A DNA stretch of 64,000 nt from Paraburkholderia silviterrae (GCF_004353915.1 NZ_SMRP01000025.1:1-64000); one strand, 5' to 3'. Positions 43,418-51,879 are shown, counted from the first letter of the stretch. The notes: generated by a model not told the origin, from the sequence alone. A program made the numbers and translations.

Positions 43418-44821
43418 TCAGAATGGCGCGGGCGCGCTGGACAGCAACGTCCTCGCTGTCCAGAGCTCGGGAAAGAAACGGTGTTCGGCCGAGCGGCGCA
43501 ACCATGCGACGCCGTCGGTTCCGCCCGTTCCGGACTTCGAGCCGATCATGCGCTCGACCGTCAGCAGGTGCAGCGCGCGCCATCGTCCGAAGCCTTCGGC
43601 GACGTCCATCAGCGCCTCGGCCAGGCGGAACAGCGCATTCGATGGGCCCTGCGTTCGATAGACATCGGCCCATGCTTCCGAAACGACGTCCGCGTTCCGT
43701 CGTGCGGGATCCGCGGCATCGCGGTCCAGCAGCTCGTGCCTGACCAGAAGAGACAGCGCCTCGTCGTATACGCTGCTGTCATGGAACGCGCGATACACGT
43801 CCTCGGCAATGCCCGGCACCGATGCGTATCGGGCGGCGAGCGTCTCCGACTTTCTGCCGAGCACGAACTCGACCATCCGGAACATGTACGAATCGATGCC
43901 AGACGCGCCGCCGAGTTGCTCGCGAAACGTGTTGAACTCGGTCGGCGCGAGCGTTCCCAATACGTCCCACATCCGCGACAACACGTCGAGCGTGGCAGTG
44001 ATCCTGTGCAAGCCCCAGACCGCTTCGTCGATGTGATCGGACGCGAGCTCCATCCGCACGGCGCGCGCCTGCTCGTGCATCAGCTTGAACAGCAGTTCCT
44101 TTGCCTGTCCGCTTAGATAGAACACCATCTCGGACGGATGATCGGTGCGCGGCTGTTGCAGCGACAGCAGCACGTCGATGCTCTGATAGTCGACGTATTC
44201 GCCGCGCCCGCGTCCACGCTGCTGAGCCAGTGCGTACAGGCGCGCATACGTTTCCGGAACGGGATGATCGGGATCGTTGTAGCGATCGCCGAAGCGCTGC
44301 TGGTATTCGGCGAACATCGGTGGGCTTGCGTGCAGGAACAGGATGTCGTGCAGCGCCATGCGCCGGATTGCAAACAACGGCTCAGGGGAACGGGACACCG
44401 GAAACTCGGGATTGAGCGCGGCGGGCTCCGCGCAGCGCGGATGGAACTGCCCGATCATGCACCCGAGCGGCACCGCATAGCCCTTCACCCTGCGTTGTGC
44501 TTCGTCGAGCAGCACCCAGCGGTGAGCGGGCATCTCCTCGAAGACCGTGACGAGCCCCGCAATCGACGCCTTGTCTACCGGCCATTGCATTGCGGAGAAC
44601 TTGTCGATCTGCTGCCGCATCAGTTTGCATAACCCGGCAAGCCCGCTCGAATCGTCGTAGGCTGCAGTCTGCATCAGCAGCGTTCCGGCATTCATCGCCG
44701 GACGAACGAACGGGCAGACGTGTCCCGCTCGACCCAGCTTCTCGTGACCACGAGACAGATAGTCATCCAGCCATGCTTGCGTTTCCGGATGGGCATGCGG
44801 TGCGGATGTCCACGTTTCCAT
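43418..44821 (-). CDS. Two-domain protein: DUF6875-like N-terminus fused to tryptophan 2,3-dioxygenase-like haem domain lacking the distal His
   Basis: 467 residues, ATG at 44821 with GGGAGAG upstream. Residues ~10-185 look like DUF6875 (WLDDYLSRGHEKLGRAGHVCPFV ... RRMALHDILFLHASPPM). Residues ~205-467 follow tryptophan 2,3-dioxygenase: YVDYQSIDVLLSLQQ, EMVFYLSGQAKELLFKLM, FREQLGGASGIDSYMFRMVEFVLG, LHLLTVERMIGSKSGTGGTDG, FFPELWTAR. The haem-ligating His (His418), the substrate-carboxylate Arg (Arg300) and the GTGGT loop are kept. The distal position that is His in TDO (IVQHQTSEL) is Gly238 (YLSGQAKEL), with the Gly-to-Arg spacing of 62 exactly as in TDO. TDO-superfamily relatives in antibiotic pathways (e.g. 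MarE, PrnB) are altered oxygenases, so a modified oxidation of an indole amino acid is likely. Confidence 0.84.
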   Translation of the reverse strand: METWTSAPHAHPETQAWLDDYLSRGHEKLGRAGHVCPFVRPAMNAGTLLMQTAAYDDSSGLAGLCKLMRQQIDKFSAMQWPVDKASIAGLVTVFEEMPAHRWVLLDEAQRRVKGYAVPLGCMIGQFHPRCAEPAALNPEFPVSRSPEPLFAIRRMALHDILFLHASPPMFAEYQQRFGDRYNDPDHPVPETYARLYALAQQRGRGRGEYVDYQSIDVLLSLQQPRTDHPSEMVFYLSGQAKELLFKLMHEQARAVRMELASDHIDEAVWGLHRITATLDVLSRMWDVLGTLAPTEFNTFREQLGGASGIDSYMFRMVEFVLGRKSETLAARYASVPGIAEDVYRAFHDSSVYDEALSLLVRHELLDRDAADPARRNADVVSEAWADVYRTQGPSNALFRLAEALMDVAEGFGRWRALHLLTVERMIGSKSGTGGTDGVAWLRRSAEHRFFPELWTARTLLSSAPAPF

Positions 44822-44963
44822 GTGCTCTCCCGTCCCTCGTGTAAGCAACAACGATTCAGTGAAGGCCTGATAGCGGGCGACGGTCGCCAATATTCGAGCT
44901 CACGTCCACGCAAACGTTTGACCGGCGGTTCGAGAACGAGGCCGAGATCGCCTGCAATCCTCA

Positions 44964-45425
44964 TCAATCCGCCGCGCTTCCAACGGCTCGCCGTCGCGCC
45001 CGATCTCCCCATACCAGGCAGCCATCCGGCCCGAGTCGTCCTCGACGAATCGCGCTTCGCCGAGCGGCGGAGTTCACTCCGCCCGCATTGGCGACCTCGC
45101 TGTGTGCCGCCAGCAGGCTTGCGCGCGCGAGGTGAATAGCAGCCAGCGAGGAGCTGCAGACCGTGTCCACGGACAGCGCCGGCCCGTGCCGGTCGAAATA
45201 GCGAGCGATCCGCCTGACAGCAATCGATGTGGCACTACCGGCCGCAAAACGCGGCCTCGTTTCGAAGCCCGCACTTTGCACACGCAGCAATACCTCATAG
45301 TCGTGATGCATTTGGCCGACGAACACGCCTGTTCGAGAGCCAGCGAGACTTTGCTCGGCGATAGCGGCACGCCCGAGCGGCTCGCATGTGCTCTCCGGTG
45401 GCAGCAGCTCTTGTTGGTCGAGTAA
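44964..45425 (-). pseudogene. Remnant of a polyketide synthase ketosynthase domain
   Basis: Minus-strand frame with SLAGSRTGVFVGQMHHDYEVLL, a drifted middle, SATSIAVRRIARYFDRHGPALSVDTVCSSSLAAIHLARASLL and EVANAGGVN: the typical ketosynthase order including the active-site Cys (DTVCSSS). It covers only about 110 of ~420 residues. Past GGVN the reading becomes unrelated and a different frame (ARFVEDDSGRMAAWYGEI) looks more protein-like, suggesting a junction near 45060. No start or stop of a full gene is present. Together with the adjacent operon it points to a once larger biosynthetic locus. Confidence 0.72.
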
Positions 45426-46148
45426 ATGCTCTGTCTGTAAGCCAGAGAAATGAAACTGTGTCGAAAATTATTTCTGTGCGCAAAATTTTCGATGGTGCGT
45501 ACGGTGATATTTCTCGCCGATATTTTCCGGATTCGTTAATAGTGCCACTCATTATTTCGCGCCATATGTATTATCATGACTGAAACGTCATAGATCGCTA
45601 TTTATTTCCGGTCACTGCGGCCTGAATCTACCGCGCAATCCTCTACCTGTTATACCTGACCAGGTTGGCAGGTAGTCACGTCCGAGCGATAACGGTGATT
45701 ATGGACATACGTTTAATCAATATTTCACCGGTCGAATTCTGGGTGCAAGTCACGAGGTTTTGCGCCAATGCCGGCTCGTGGCCTGCACGGAAGAATAAAG
45801 CACGCGCTGTGGCGTATCGCAAAGTTCCGCGAAAAGCTCAAGCATACTTTTGGCGAGGCGATCCTCCAGTATTTGCACGAGCAGGCCGACAAGGCGGACT
45901 ACAAAGCAAAGGCCGGTCACATCGAGAATTTTCGATACGTTTCCGCAACCGCCCGCTTGATTCGATTGCGTGCAACGAGGTTCTTACCGTATTTCCGGTG
46001 AAAAATTATCAAAATGGAAACACTTGGCACTACTATTTCGCAAATTCATGTGGTGTAACACAGCAATACGGACATCTATGCGGTCGCCTGTAGATGTCGA
46101 CAGCCATTCGCCAGCGCAGCGTAATGATTGCGTCAGATACGTGTCGGT
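45426..46148. other. AT-richer, gene-poor stretch
   Basis: About 720 bases, clearly lower in GC than the flanks (e.g. 45450-45600, 45690-45730, 46000-46070). Small frames exist (45768-46001 plus, 77 residues, basic: GRIKHALWRIAKFREKLKHTFGEAILQYLHEQADKAD; 45665-46093 plus) but none has a convincing start or family. It contains the lux-box-like dyad at 45654-45673 and an 8-bp inverted repeat GACATCTA/TAGATGTC at 46071-46098. Confidence 0.6.
45654..45673. promoter_or_regulatory. lux-box-like 20-bp dyad
   Basis: ACCTGACCAGGTTGGCAGGT has the ACCTG-N10-CAGGT layout of LuxR-type quorum-sensing sites, extended by T/A to 6-bp arms. A further TACCTG copy lies at 45644-45649. No luxI/luxR gene is seen in the window, so the assignment is by pattern only. 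Confidence 0.4.
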
Positions 46149-46502
46149 TCACGCGTTGACGATCCTGTCCGGTGACCGATCAGGCTGATACGTTGTGCTA
46201 CCGCTGCGGATCATATTTCCCTGATCGTCAAAATCGATTTCGATTGGCGGCCCACCGTTTTTAGTGGCACTGAGTGTCGTGTGCTTTTCAGTCGCCGACA
46301 CGACTTTCTGTTCGGACGTGCTTCCTGCTTGAGTGTCCGGTTGACTGTATAGCAATGTCCACGTGTCACCGACACGGTAGACAGGGGCAACAGTCGTGGG
46401 CGTACGTGGAGTAGTTGCCGGTTCCTGGGCCGCGATTCGCTCGTACCTCGGTGCAGTTTGGAGTCCTATCGCACATACTTTATGCGAGCTGCTCGCCGAC
46501 AA
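46149..46502 (-). CDS. Hypothetical protein, possibly a truncated secreted/lipoprotein
   Basis: 117-codon frame; the first part is doubtful. The convincing part is the C-terminal ~75 residues: APVYRVGDTWTLLYSQPDT, STSEQKVVSATEKHTTLSA, IEIDFDDQGNMIRSG. This reads like a beta-rich periplasmic domain with a VGDTWT motif seen in Burkholderia hypothetical proteins. No signal peptide in frame, so it may be a 5'-truncated gene at the edge of the AT-rich stretch. It ends 15 bases before the hydrolase stop at 46518. Confidence 0.4.
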   Translation of the reverse strand: MSASSSHKVCAIGLQTAPRYERIAAQEPATTPRTPTTVAPVYRVGDTWTLLYSQPDTQAGSTSEQKVVSATEKHTTLSATKNGGPPIEIDFDDQGNMIRSGSTTYQPDRSPDRIVNA

Positions 46503-46517
46503 GGCGAGCAGCCAGGA

Positions 46518-47213
46518 TCATCGGAGCTCGCGGTTCAGGAAATCGCGGGTTCGAGCGTTGGCCAGGGCGGCGGCAGCGGCATCGTAGTGAGCGCCATTGT
46601 TGCGAGAGAACGCGTGACGCTGGCCCGGGTAGCTGTAGATCGCGACATTCGGTTTGCCAGCGAGAGCCGCCTTGATTGCCTCTTGAGCCGGCTTGGAGAT
46701 GAACTCGTCTTCCTCCCCCAGGTGCATCAACAGTGGCCCATGAAGGCCGCCCGCCTCACCGAGGTACTTTTCGGTGTCGCCGCCGTGGTAGGCCACGGCG
46801 GCGTCAACCTCGGAGCGAACCGCTGTCAGGAAGGCCATCAGGGCGCCAAGGCAATAGCCGAGCACGGCGACCTTTCCGGTGCACTCGGGTAGCGCGGCCG
46901 TGGTCGTGACGGTAGCTTCGATATCCCTCACGCCGGCGTCCCGATCGTAAGCCTGGTACAGACTCAGCCCATGCTGCCAGTCAGGTTCTGATCTGACGTC
47001 GAGGTCGACGCCAGGCTCTTGTCGCCAGTAGAGATCGGGTGCCACCGCGATGAAGCCCAACCCGGCCAGTTCATCGCAATGCTTGCGGATATCGGCGTTG
47101 ACCCCGAACACTTCCTGCAGGACGACGACAGCCGGCGCGGGTAGATCGGCCGGCCGCGCAATATAGGCTCCGAAGGCGCCGTCCCGGCCCTCGATGACGA
47201 TATGACTTTCCAT
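46518..47213 (-). CDS. Dienelactone hydrolase family protein
   Basis: 231 residues, ATG at 47213 with AAGGAG upstream. Alpha/beta-hydrolase of the DLH family with Cys nucleophile in VLGYCLGALMAF, Asp in LGEEDEF and His in GQRHAFSRNNGAHYDAAAA. PAVVVLQEVFGVNADIRKHCDELAGLGFIAVAPDLYWR is diagnostic. It hydrolyses lactones or esters; true carboxymethylenebutenolidase activity is not certain. About half of the residues are shared with the paralogue at 48122-48811, and the two flank an unrelated alpha/beta hydrolase. Confidence 0.9.
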   Translation of the reverse strand: MESHIVIEGRDGAFGAYIARPADLPAPAVVVLQEVFGVNADIRKHCDELAGLGFIAVAPDLYWRQEPGVDLDVRSEPDWQHGLSLYQAYDRDAGVRDIEATVTTTAALPECTGKVAVLGYCLGALMAFLTAVRSEVDAAVAYHGGDTEKYLGEAGGLHGPLLMHLGEEDEFISKPAQEAIKAALAGKPNVAIYSYPGQRHAFSRNNGAHYDAAAAALANARTRDFLNRELR

Positions 47214-47388
47214 CGCTTTCTCCTTCGACGACCCCATTTCCCGGATCCCCGCCGATGTCGCCGGGGCTGGCGCACATCGTCTGCGCGGAAGGTCGGGCTC
47301 TCTAGTCCTGATCCATTCAGTACATGCAGTGCTTCGGCGCGAGTGCCGGGGGCGGGGGCGGATGACCAGAAGCCTTGCCCAGGAGCAC

Positions 47389-48078
47389 CTATCCCTGCCT
47401 GGCGGCGACCGCGGCGCAGGCCTTGCGGATCACGTCGAGAACCGCATGCGGCTGCGAGAGCATCGGGACGTGGCTGGCCTCGAGCTCGACGGTCGTGGCG
47501 CCCATGCGCCTGGCGGCGAACCGCTCCAGGTCCGGATGGACGGTTCTGTCCTCCGTGGCCACGATCGACCAACTCGGCTTCGTACGCCAGGCGATGCCTT
47601 CGTGCTTCTGGTTGAAGAGGTCGAGCGCCGGCGCGAAGTGGGTCGCATAGACGACCTTCTGCTCTTCCGGCGACAGATCCTGAGCGAACGCGGCAGGGCC
47701 GGAATGCTTCAGCCAAACGCGGCCGTTGGCCACCTCGATGTGGTTGAAGACTTCGGTCTTCGGGAATTTGTCCTGCTGGCTCTGCGAGGTCTCGGTCTCA
47801 TCGGGGCCCAGGGCGGCGATATACACCAGAGCGGCGACCTTGGGGTCCATGCCGGCGTGGGTGATGACCGTTCCGCCGTAGGAGTGGCCGACCAGCACCA
47901 CCGGGCCTTCGACCCGCGCGATCGTGCGCACGGTCGCGTCGACATCGCCTTTCAGCGTATCCAGGCCATATTGCGCAGCCATCACGTCGTGACCCTCCGC
48001 CTGCAGCGCTGGGATCAGCTTCTGAAAACAGGAACCATCGGCCCAGATGCCGTGGGCGAAAACGATACTCGGCTTCAT
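47389..48078 (-). CDS. Alpha/beta hydrolase (haloperoxidase/esterase-like)
   Basis: 229 residues. IVFAHGIWADGSCFQKLIPALQAEGHDVMAAQYGLDT start, nucleophile elbow VGHSYGGTVITHAG, Asp in VATEDRTVHPD, His in EASHVPML. This short subgroup is common in soil proteobacteria and related to EstC/pyrethroid-type esterases. GGAGAG sits 6-11 bases before the ATG at 48078. Same strand as the two DLH genes (gaps 175 and 43 bases), so probably co-transcribed with the upstream one. Confidence 0.88.
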   Translation of the reverse strand: MKPSIVFAHGIWADGSCFQKLIPALQAEGHDVMAAQYGLDTLKGDVDATVRTIARVEGPVVLVGHSYGGTVITHAGMDPKVAALVYIAALGPDETETSQSQQDKFPKTEVFNHIEVANGRVWLKHSGPAAFAQDLSPEEQKVVYATHFAPALDLFNQKHEGIAWRTKPSWSIVATEDRTVHPDLERFAARRMGATTVELEASHVPMLSQPHAVLDVIRKACAAVAARQG

Positions 48079-48121
48079 AGTGCTCTCCTAAGGTGAGTGC
48101 TTCTCAGGGCTTGCGGACCGC

Positions 48122-48811
48122 TCACTCAAAAAGATGCTGGTTGAGGAATTCAACGGTTCGCACGTTGGCTTTCGCGGCCGCCTTGGCGTCGAAATGCGCG
48201 CCGTTATGGCGCGCGAACGCGTGCGAGCAGCCGGCATAAGTCCGAATCTCGACGCCGAGCGGCGTGAGGCTATCGCGCATCGCCTTCTGCGCGGCGGGGC
48301 CGATGTACTCGTCCTGATCGCCCAGGTGCATCAGCAGCGGCCCTCGCACCGCCCGCGCCTCGCCGAGGAATTCGTCCGTTCTTCCGCCGTAATAGCCGAC
48401 GCCCGCATCGACGCCGACACGCGCAGCGACCAGATACGCAAGCAGCCCACCGAGGCAGAACCCGACCACGCCGACGCGCCCCGTGCACCAGGTCATGGCG
48501 CGCGCCTGCTCGATCGTCGCTTGCAGGTCGGAAACGGCCTGGTCGAGGTCGAGCGCCTCGTATAACGCGAGCGCCTGCGGCCAGTCGGTCTTGTCGGACA
48601 GCTCGACGCGTGGCTGTTGGCGCCAATACAGGTCGGGGCTCACGGCGATGAACCCCTTCGATGCGAGCTCGTCGCAGGTCATGCGAAGGTCGGCATTCAC
48701 GCCGAACGCTTCCTGCACGACAACCACGGCAGGCGCCGGCACCGAACGGGGCTCCGCCAGATAGGCGTAAAAGGTCCCGTCGGGCACAATGACTTCGACG
48801 CTCGACGCCAT
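48122..48811 (-). CDS. Dienelactone hydrolase family protein (paralogue)
   Basis: 229 residues, ATG at 48811 with AAGGGAG upstream. Triad: Cys in VVGFCLGGLLAY, Asp in LGDQDEYI, His in GCSHAFARHNGAHFDAKAA. Same family wording as the 46518-47213 gene (VVVQEAFGVNADLRMTCDELASKGFIAVSPDLYWRQ). First gene of the hydrolase run; the large regulator gene lies 194 bases upstream on the same strand. Confidence 0.9.
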   Translation of the reverse strand: MASSVEVIVPDGTFYAYLAEPRSVPAPAVVVVQEAFGVNADLRMTCDELASKGFIAVSPDLYWRQQPRVELSDKTDWPQALALYEALDLDQAVSDLQATIEQARAMTWCTGRVGVVGFCLGGLLAYLVAARVGVDAGVGYYGGRTDEFLGEARAVRGPLLMHLGDQDEYIGPAAQKAMRDSLTPLGVEIRTYAGCSHAFARHNGAHFDAKAAAKANVRTVEFLNQHLFE

Positions 48812-49005
48812 GGCCGGCTCCCTTCGCACGGGCGCCGCGATCGTCCTGCGGACGCACGACACGCCACACGGTTTGAGGATGCGCTGACTGATCGCACGAC
48901 GTAGGCTAGCCGCTGGCGGATGCGGGCGTGAGTGAATCGTGGTGAATTGCGGTCAATCCCCGCCGCTGGCGCAGGCGAGCTACGCCGGAATCGTGGCCGA
49001 CTCGA

Positions 49006-51879
49006 CTATCTGTCCATCAACGCTCGGGCCTCTATGAGGTCAGGCGTTTCAAATCCCTCTGTGAACCACTCAACAGTGCGCGCGAGCAACGCGTGGGATG
49101 CGTGAACGGGCTCGTCGCGGTGCAGCTTCGCGAGGCTCGAAGCCGTGCGAAGCTGCCAGGCGCACGCGCCCTGACGCAGGGCGAGTTGAAGTGATCGTTG
49201 AAAGAAATCTTCGGCGGCCGGCGCCGCGCTCGTACCAAACTGGGCGAGCAATAGCTCGCCTTTGGTGCGCAGCAACTCGGGCAGACACCACCGCTCATCG
49301 TTTCGCGACGATTGCTCGAGTGCCTCATCAACTGCACGCTGCGCCGCATGCAGTTCACCAATGCTTCCGAGAGCGGCACCGAACTCGCAGAGTGCAGCAG
49401 TGTGATATAGCGCGAACCCGGCGTTGCGAAGCTCGTTGATGGCTTGCGAAAGGAGTTCGATTCCCTCTTTTTTGCGGCCAACCTTGATATGAAGAATGCC
49501 GCTGAAGCAACGGCCCATGCTCTGCCATAGCCGCAATTCGTGCCTGGCGGAGTGCTCGAGCAACAACTGGATGTTGCGCTGGGCGGTCTCGAAGTCGCCG
49601 ACGAGCAGCGCGATAGCGCACGCAGACTGACCGAGCGCGTAGCACAGCGACAAAGAATGCTGGTGGGCCAATGCCTCTTCGACGCTTGCCTGGGCTTCGC
49701 GAAACGCCTGATCGGGGTACCCTTGCACCCAGAGAATCCGCGAAAAAAAGGCTCTGCCGGCAACGAGCTGATCGAACTGAAAGCGCAGGATCTGCGTTTT
49801 ATGGCTTGCAGTAGGCGGCCGGCTTAGCATCCTCTCGAAGTGCGTCCGCGCCTCGCCCTGTTCACCCAGGAAATAGAGCGATGTCCCCACCAGCCGGTCG
49901 CCGACGAACCATGCCAGAGAATCGTGCGCCTTCGCGGCAAGCTGCGCAAACTGCTTCGCAAGGGTCAGCCCGGTTTCGTGGTTATCGCCGGTGACCGTGT
50001 CGACCCAAAGCCCCCAAAGAGCACGCAAGCGATAGTCCGTGTTGTCGAGGCGCTCGGCAATCTGCAATACCCGGGTCCATACCGCCCTCGCTTCCGGACC
50101 GGGTCCGATCGAATACAAGGCGACACCGAGTGCAGTCCGGAGTTGCATTTCGATCCACTCGTCGACGCTATTCGCGGCTGCCATGGCCTCGATTGCGCGG
50201 TAAATGCGGATCCGGCACTCGTTCATCAGCGAGAGCTTCAGCCAAAGCGGAACCGACGCAATCGAGAGCTGGATACTGAGATTCAGATCGCCTCCCGCGG
50301 TGAAGGCCCAGTCGAGCGCTGCGCGGACATTGTCTGCAACATTGCCCTGCACACCGCGTTGAATGTCGTCCAACGGTTTTTGATCGGCTTCCTCCGTGCG
50401 CTGCAGAAGCTGCAGATACCAGGTCGCGTGCTGCCTCGCCACTTTTTCGATTTCGCCGAGATCGAGAAGGCGTTTGCGTGCGTACGCAACGGTCGTATCA
50501 AGAAGTCGGTAGCGGGTGATGCCGCTGTTGATATCAGCAAAGACCAGCGACTTGTCGACGAGATTGGCCAGGATGCCGAGCATCTCTGCGGAGCTGATGG
50601 AATCGTTCGCTGCTACCCTGACGGCCGCCTCCATATCGAAGTAACCCGCGAAGATGCCCAATCTCCGGAAGACGATCCGCTCGACTTCCGGGAGCAGGTC
50701 GTAACTCCAGTCGAGCGTGACCATCAACGTCTGCTGACGCGCTGGCGCGTCGCGCCGCCCGCCTGTCAGCAGCGCAAAGCGGTCAGTCAGCAGCGACGAC
50801 ACACCCTGCACGCCAAACGCATCAACGCGGCCCGCCGCGAGCTCTATGGCGAGCGGATTGCCGTCGAGCCTTCGGCAAATATCCGCGGCAATGGGCGCAA
50901 CCGGATCGCTAAGCTGGAACGCGCTGAGACGCTCGGATGTGCGCTCCACGAAGAGTTCGATCGACGCGTAGCCCATGGCGCTCGACGCCGTCAGTGCATC
51001 CGACACCGTCGGGGTGCTCAACGGCGGGAGACGATGCAGGACCTCGCCCGCGACCTTGATCGGCTCGCGGCTCGTGGCAAGGATCTGCAGGTCGGGCACC
51101 CCTTCGAGCAGGACAGCGGCCATCGACGCAACCGCGTCGATCAGGTGCTCGCAACTGTCGAGCACGATCAGCATGTGCTTGCCGGCGAGCCACTCGACGA
51201 GGCTTGGAATCGGATTGTCCGACCGGACGCCGCTGCCGAGCGCCGTGGCCAGTGCGCTTGGCACTAGCGCCGCTCCGGTTAGCGGTGCGAGATCGACAAA
51301 GCTCACCAGCCCGCTCGCTTCGGCCCGACGTTTGTGTGCAACGGCCACTGCGACGGTTGTCTTGCCGATTCCGCCGGGCCCGACGATCGTCACAATACGC
51401 CCGTCGAGAAGCTTCGAGGAAATCGTCTCGATTGCGTTCTCGCGACCGATGAGGCGTCTGAGGCGGGACGGGATGCGCAATGCCGGCAAGAGTTCGTTTG
51501 TGGGTAACGCAGACGACGGCGCGCGCCCGATGTAATCGATGGCGGCGACGAAGCAATAGCCCCGGCCCGGCACGTTCACCACGTAGCGATGCTCGTGCCC
51601 ATCGTCCTGCAGGGCTTTGCGCAGCGCCGCCACGTGGGTTTTCAGATTGCACTCCTCAACGACAGTGCGCGGCCAGATCCGGTCAATCAAATCGCGCTTG
51701 TCCACCGTTTCACCGTGGCGCTCGACAAGCGCGATCAGGACGTCGAGCGCGCGACTGCCTATCGCGACAGATTCGCCGCCCTTCAATAGTTCGCGCTGTG
51801 CCGGAAGCAGCAAGAACGGGCCAAACGCGATGCCGTCATTCGGGGAGAGAGCATTGGGGTGCACGTCGAACTCCGCCAT
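49006..51879 (-). CDS. Winged-helix/NTPase/TPR transcriptional regulator
   Basis: 957 residues from the ATG at 51879; the frame is open to a GTG at 51948 and no clear ribosome site decides it. OmpR/PhoB-type winged helix ~15-110 (FGPFLLLPAQRELLKGGESVAIGSRALDVLIALVERHGETV ... VNVPGRGYCFVA). A P-loop NTPase follows (~150-450: VTIVGPGGIGKTTVAVAV, MLIVLDSCEHLI, ILATSREPI), then ~500 residues of TPR-like helical repeats. This is the AfsR/MalT-like STAND architecture: a signal bound to the repeats is thought to drive ATP-dependent oligomerisation and DNA binding. Likely controls the neighbouring hydrolases. Confidence 0.87.
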   Translation of the reverse strand: MAEFDVHPNALSPNDGIAFGPFLLLPAQRELLKGGESVAIGSRALDVLIALVERHGETVDKRDLIDRIWPRTVVEECNLKTHVAALRKALQDDGHEHRYVVNVPGRGYCFVAAIDYIGRAPSSALPTNELLPALRIPSRLRRLIGRENAIETISSKLLDGRIVTIVGPGGIGKTTVAVAVAHKRRAEASGLVSFVDLAPLTGAALVPSALATALGSGVRSDNPIPSLVEWLAGKHMLIVLDSCEHLIDAVASMAAVLLEGVPDLQILATSREPIKVAGEVLHRLPPLSTPTVSDALTASSAMGYASIELFVERTSERLSAFQLSDPVAPIAADICRRLDGNPLAIELAAGRVDAFGVQGVSSLLTDRFALLTGGRRDAPARQQTLMVTLDWSYDLLPEVERIVFRRLGIFAGYFDMEAAVRVAANDSISSAEMLGILANLVDKSLVFADINSGITRYRLLDTTVAYARKRLLDLGEIEKVARQHATWYLQLLQRTEEADQKPLDDIQRGVQGNVADNVRAALDWAFTAGGDLNLSIQLSIASVPLWLKLSLMNECRIRIYRAIEAMAAANSVDEWIEMQLRTALGVALYSIGPGPEARAVWTRVLQIAERLDNTDYRLRALWGLWVDTVTGDNHETGLTLAKQFAQLAAKAHDSLAWFVGDRLVGTSLYFLGEQGEARTHFERMLSRPPTASHKTQILRFQFDQLVAGRAFFSRILWVQGYPDQAFREAQASVEEALAHQHSLSLCYALGQSACAIALLVGDFETAQRNIQLLLEHSARHELRLWQSMGRCFSGILHIKVGRKKEGIELLSQAINELRNAGFALYHTAALCEFGAALGSIGELHAAQRAVDEALEQSSRNDERWCLPELLRTKGELLLAQFGTSAAPAAEDFFQRSLQLALRQGACAWQLRTASSLAKLHRDEPVHASHALLARTVEWFTEGFETPDLIEARALMDR

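Noticed and set aside
39307..44821. Standard kynurenine pathway (kynA-kynB-kynU)
   Set aside because: No kynureninase or KynB-type formamidase, and the TDO-like protein lacks the distal His and carries an extra domain.
45665..46093. 142-residue and 77-residue plus-strand frames in the AT-rich stretch
   Set aside because: No convincing ribosome site, odd composition, no recognised family; mentioned under the region instead of as genes.
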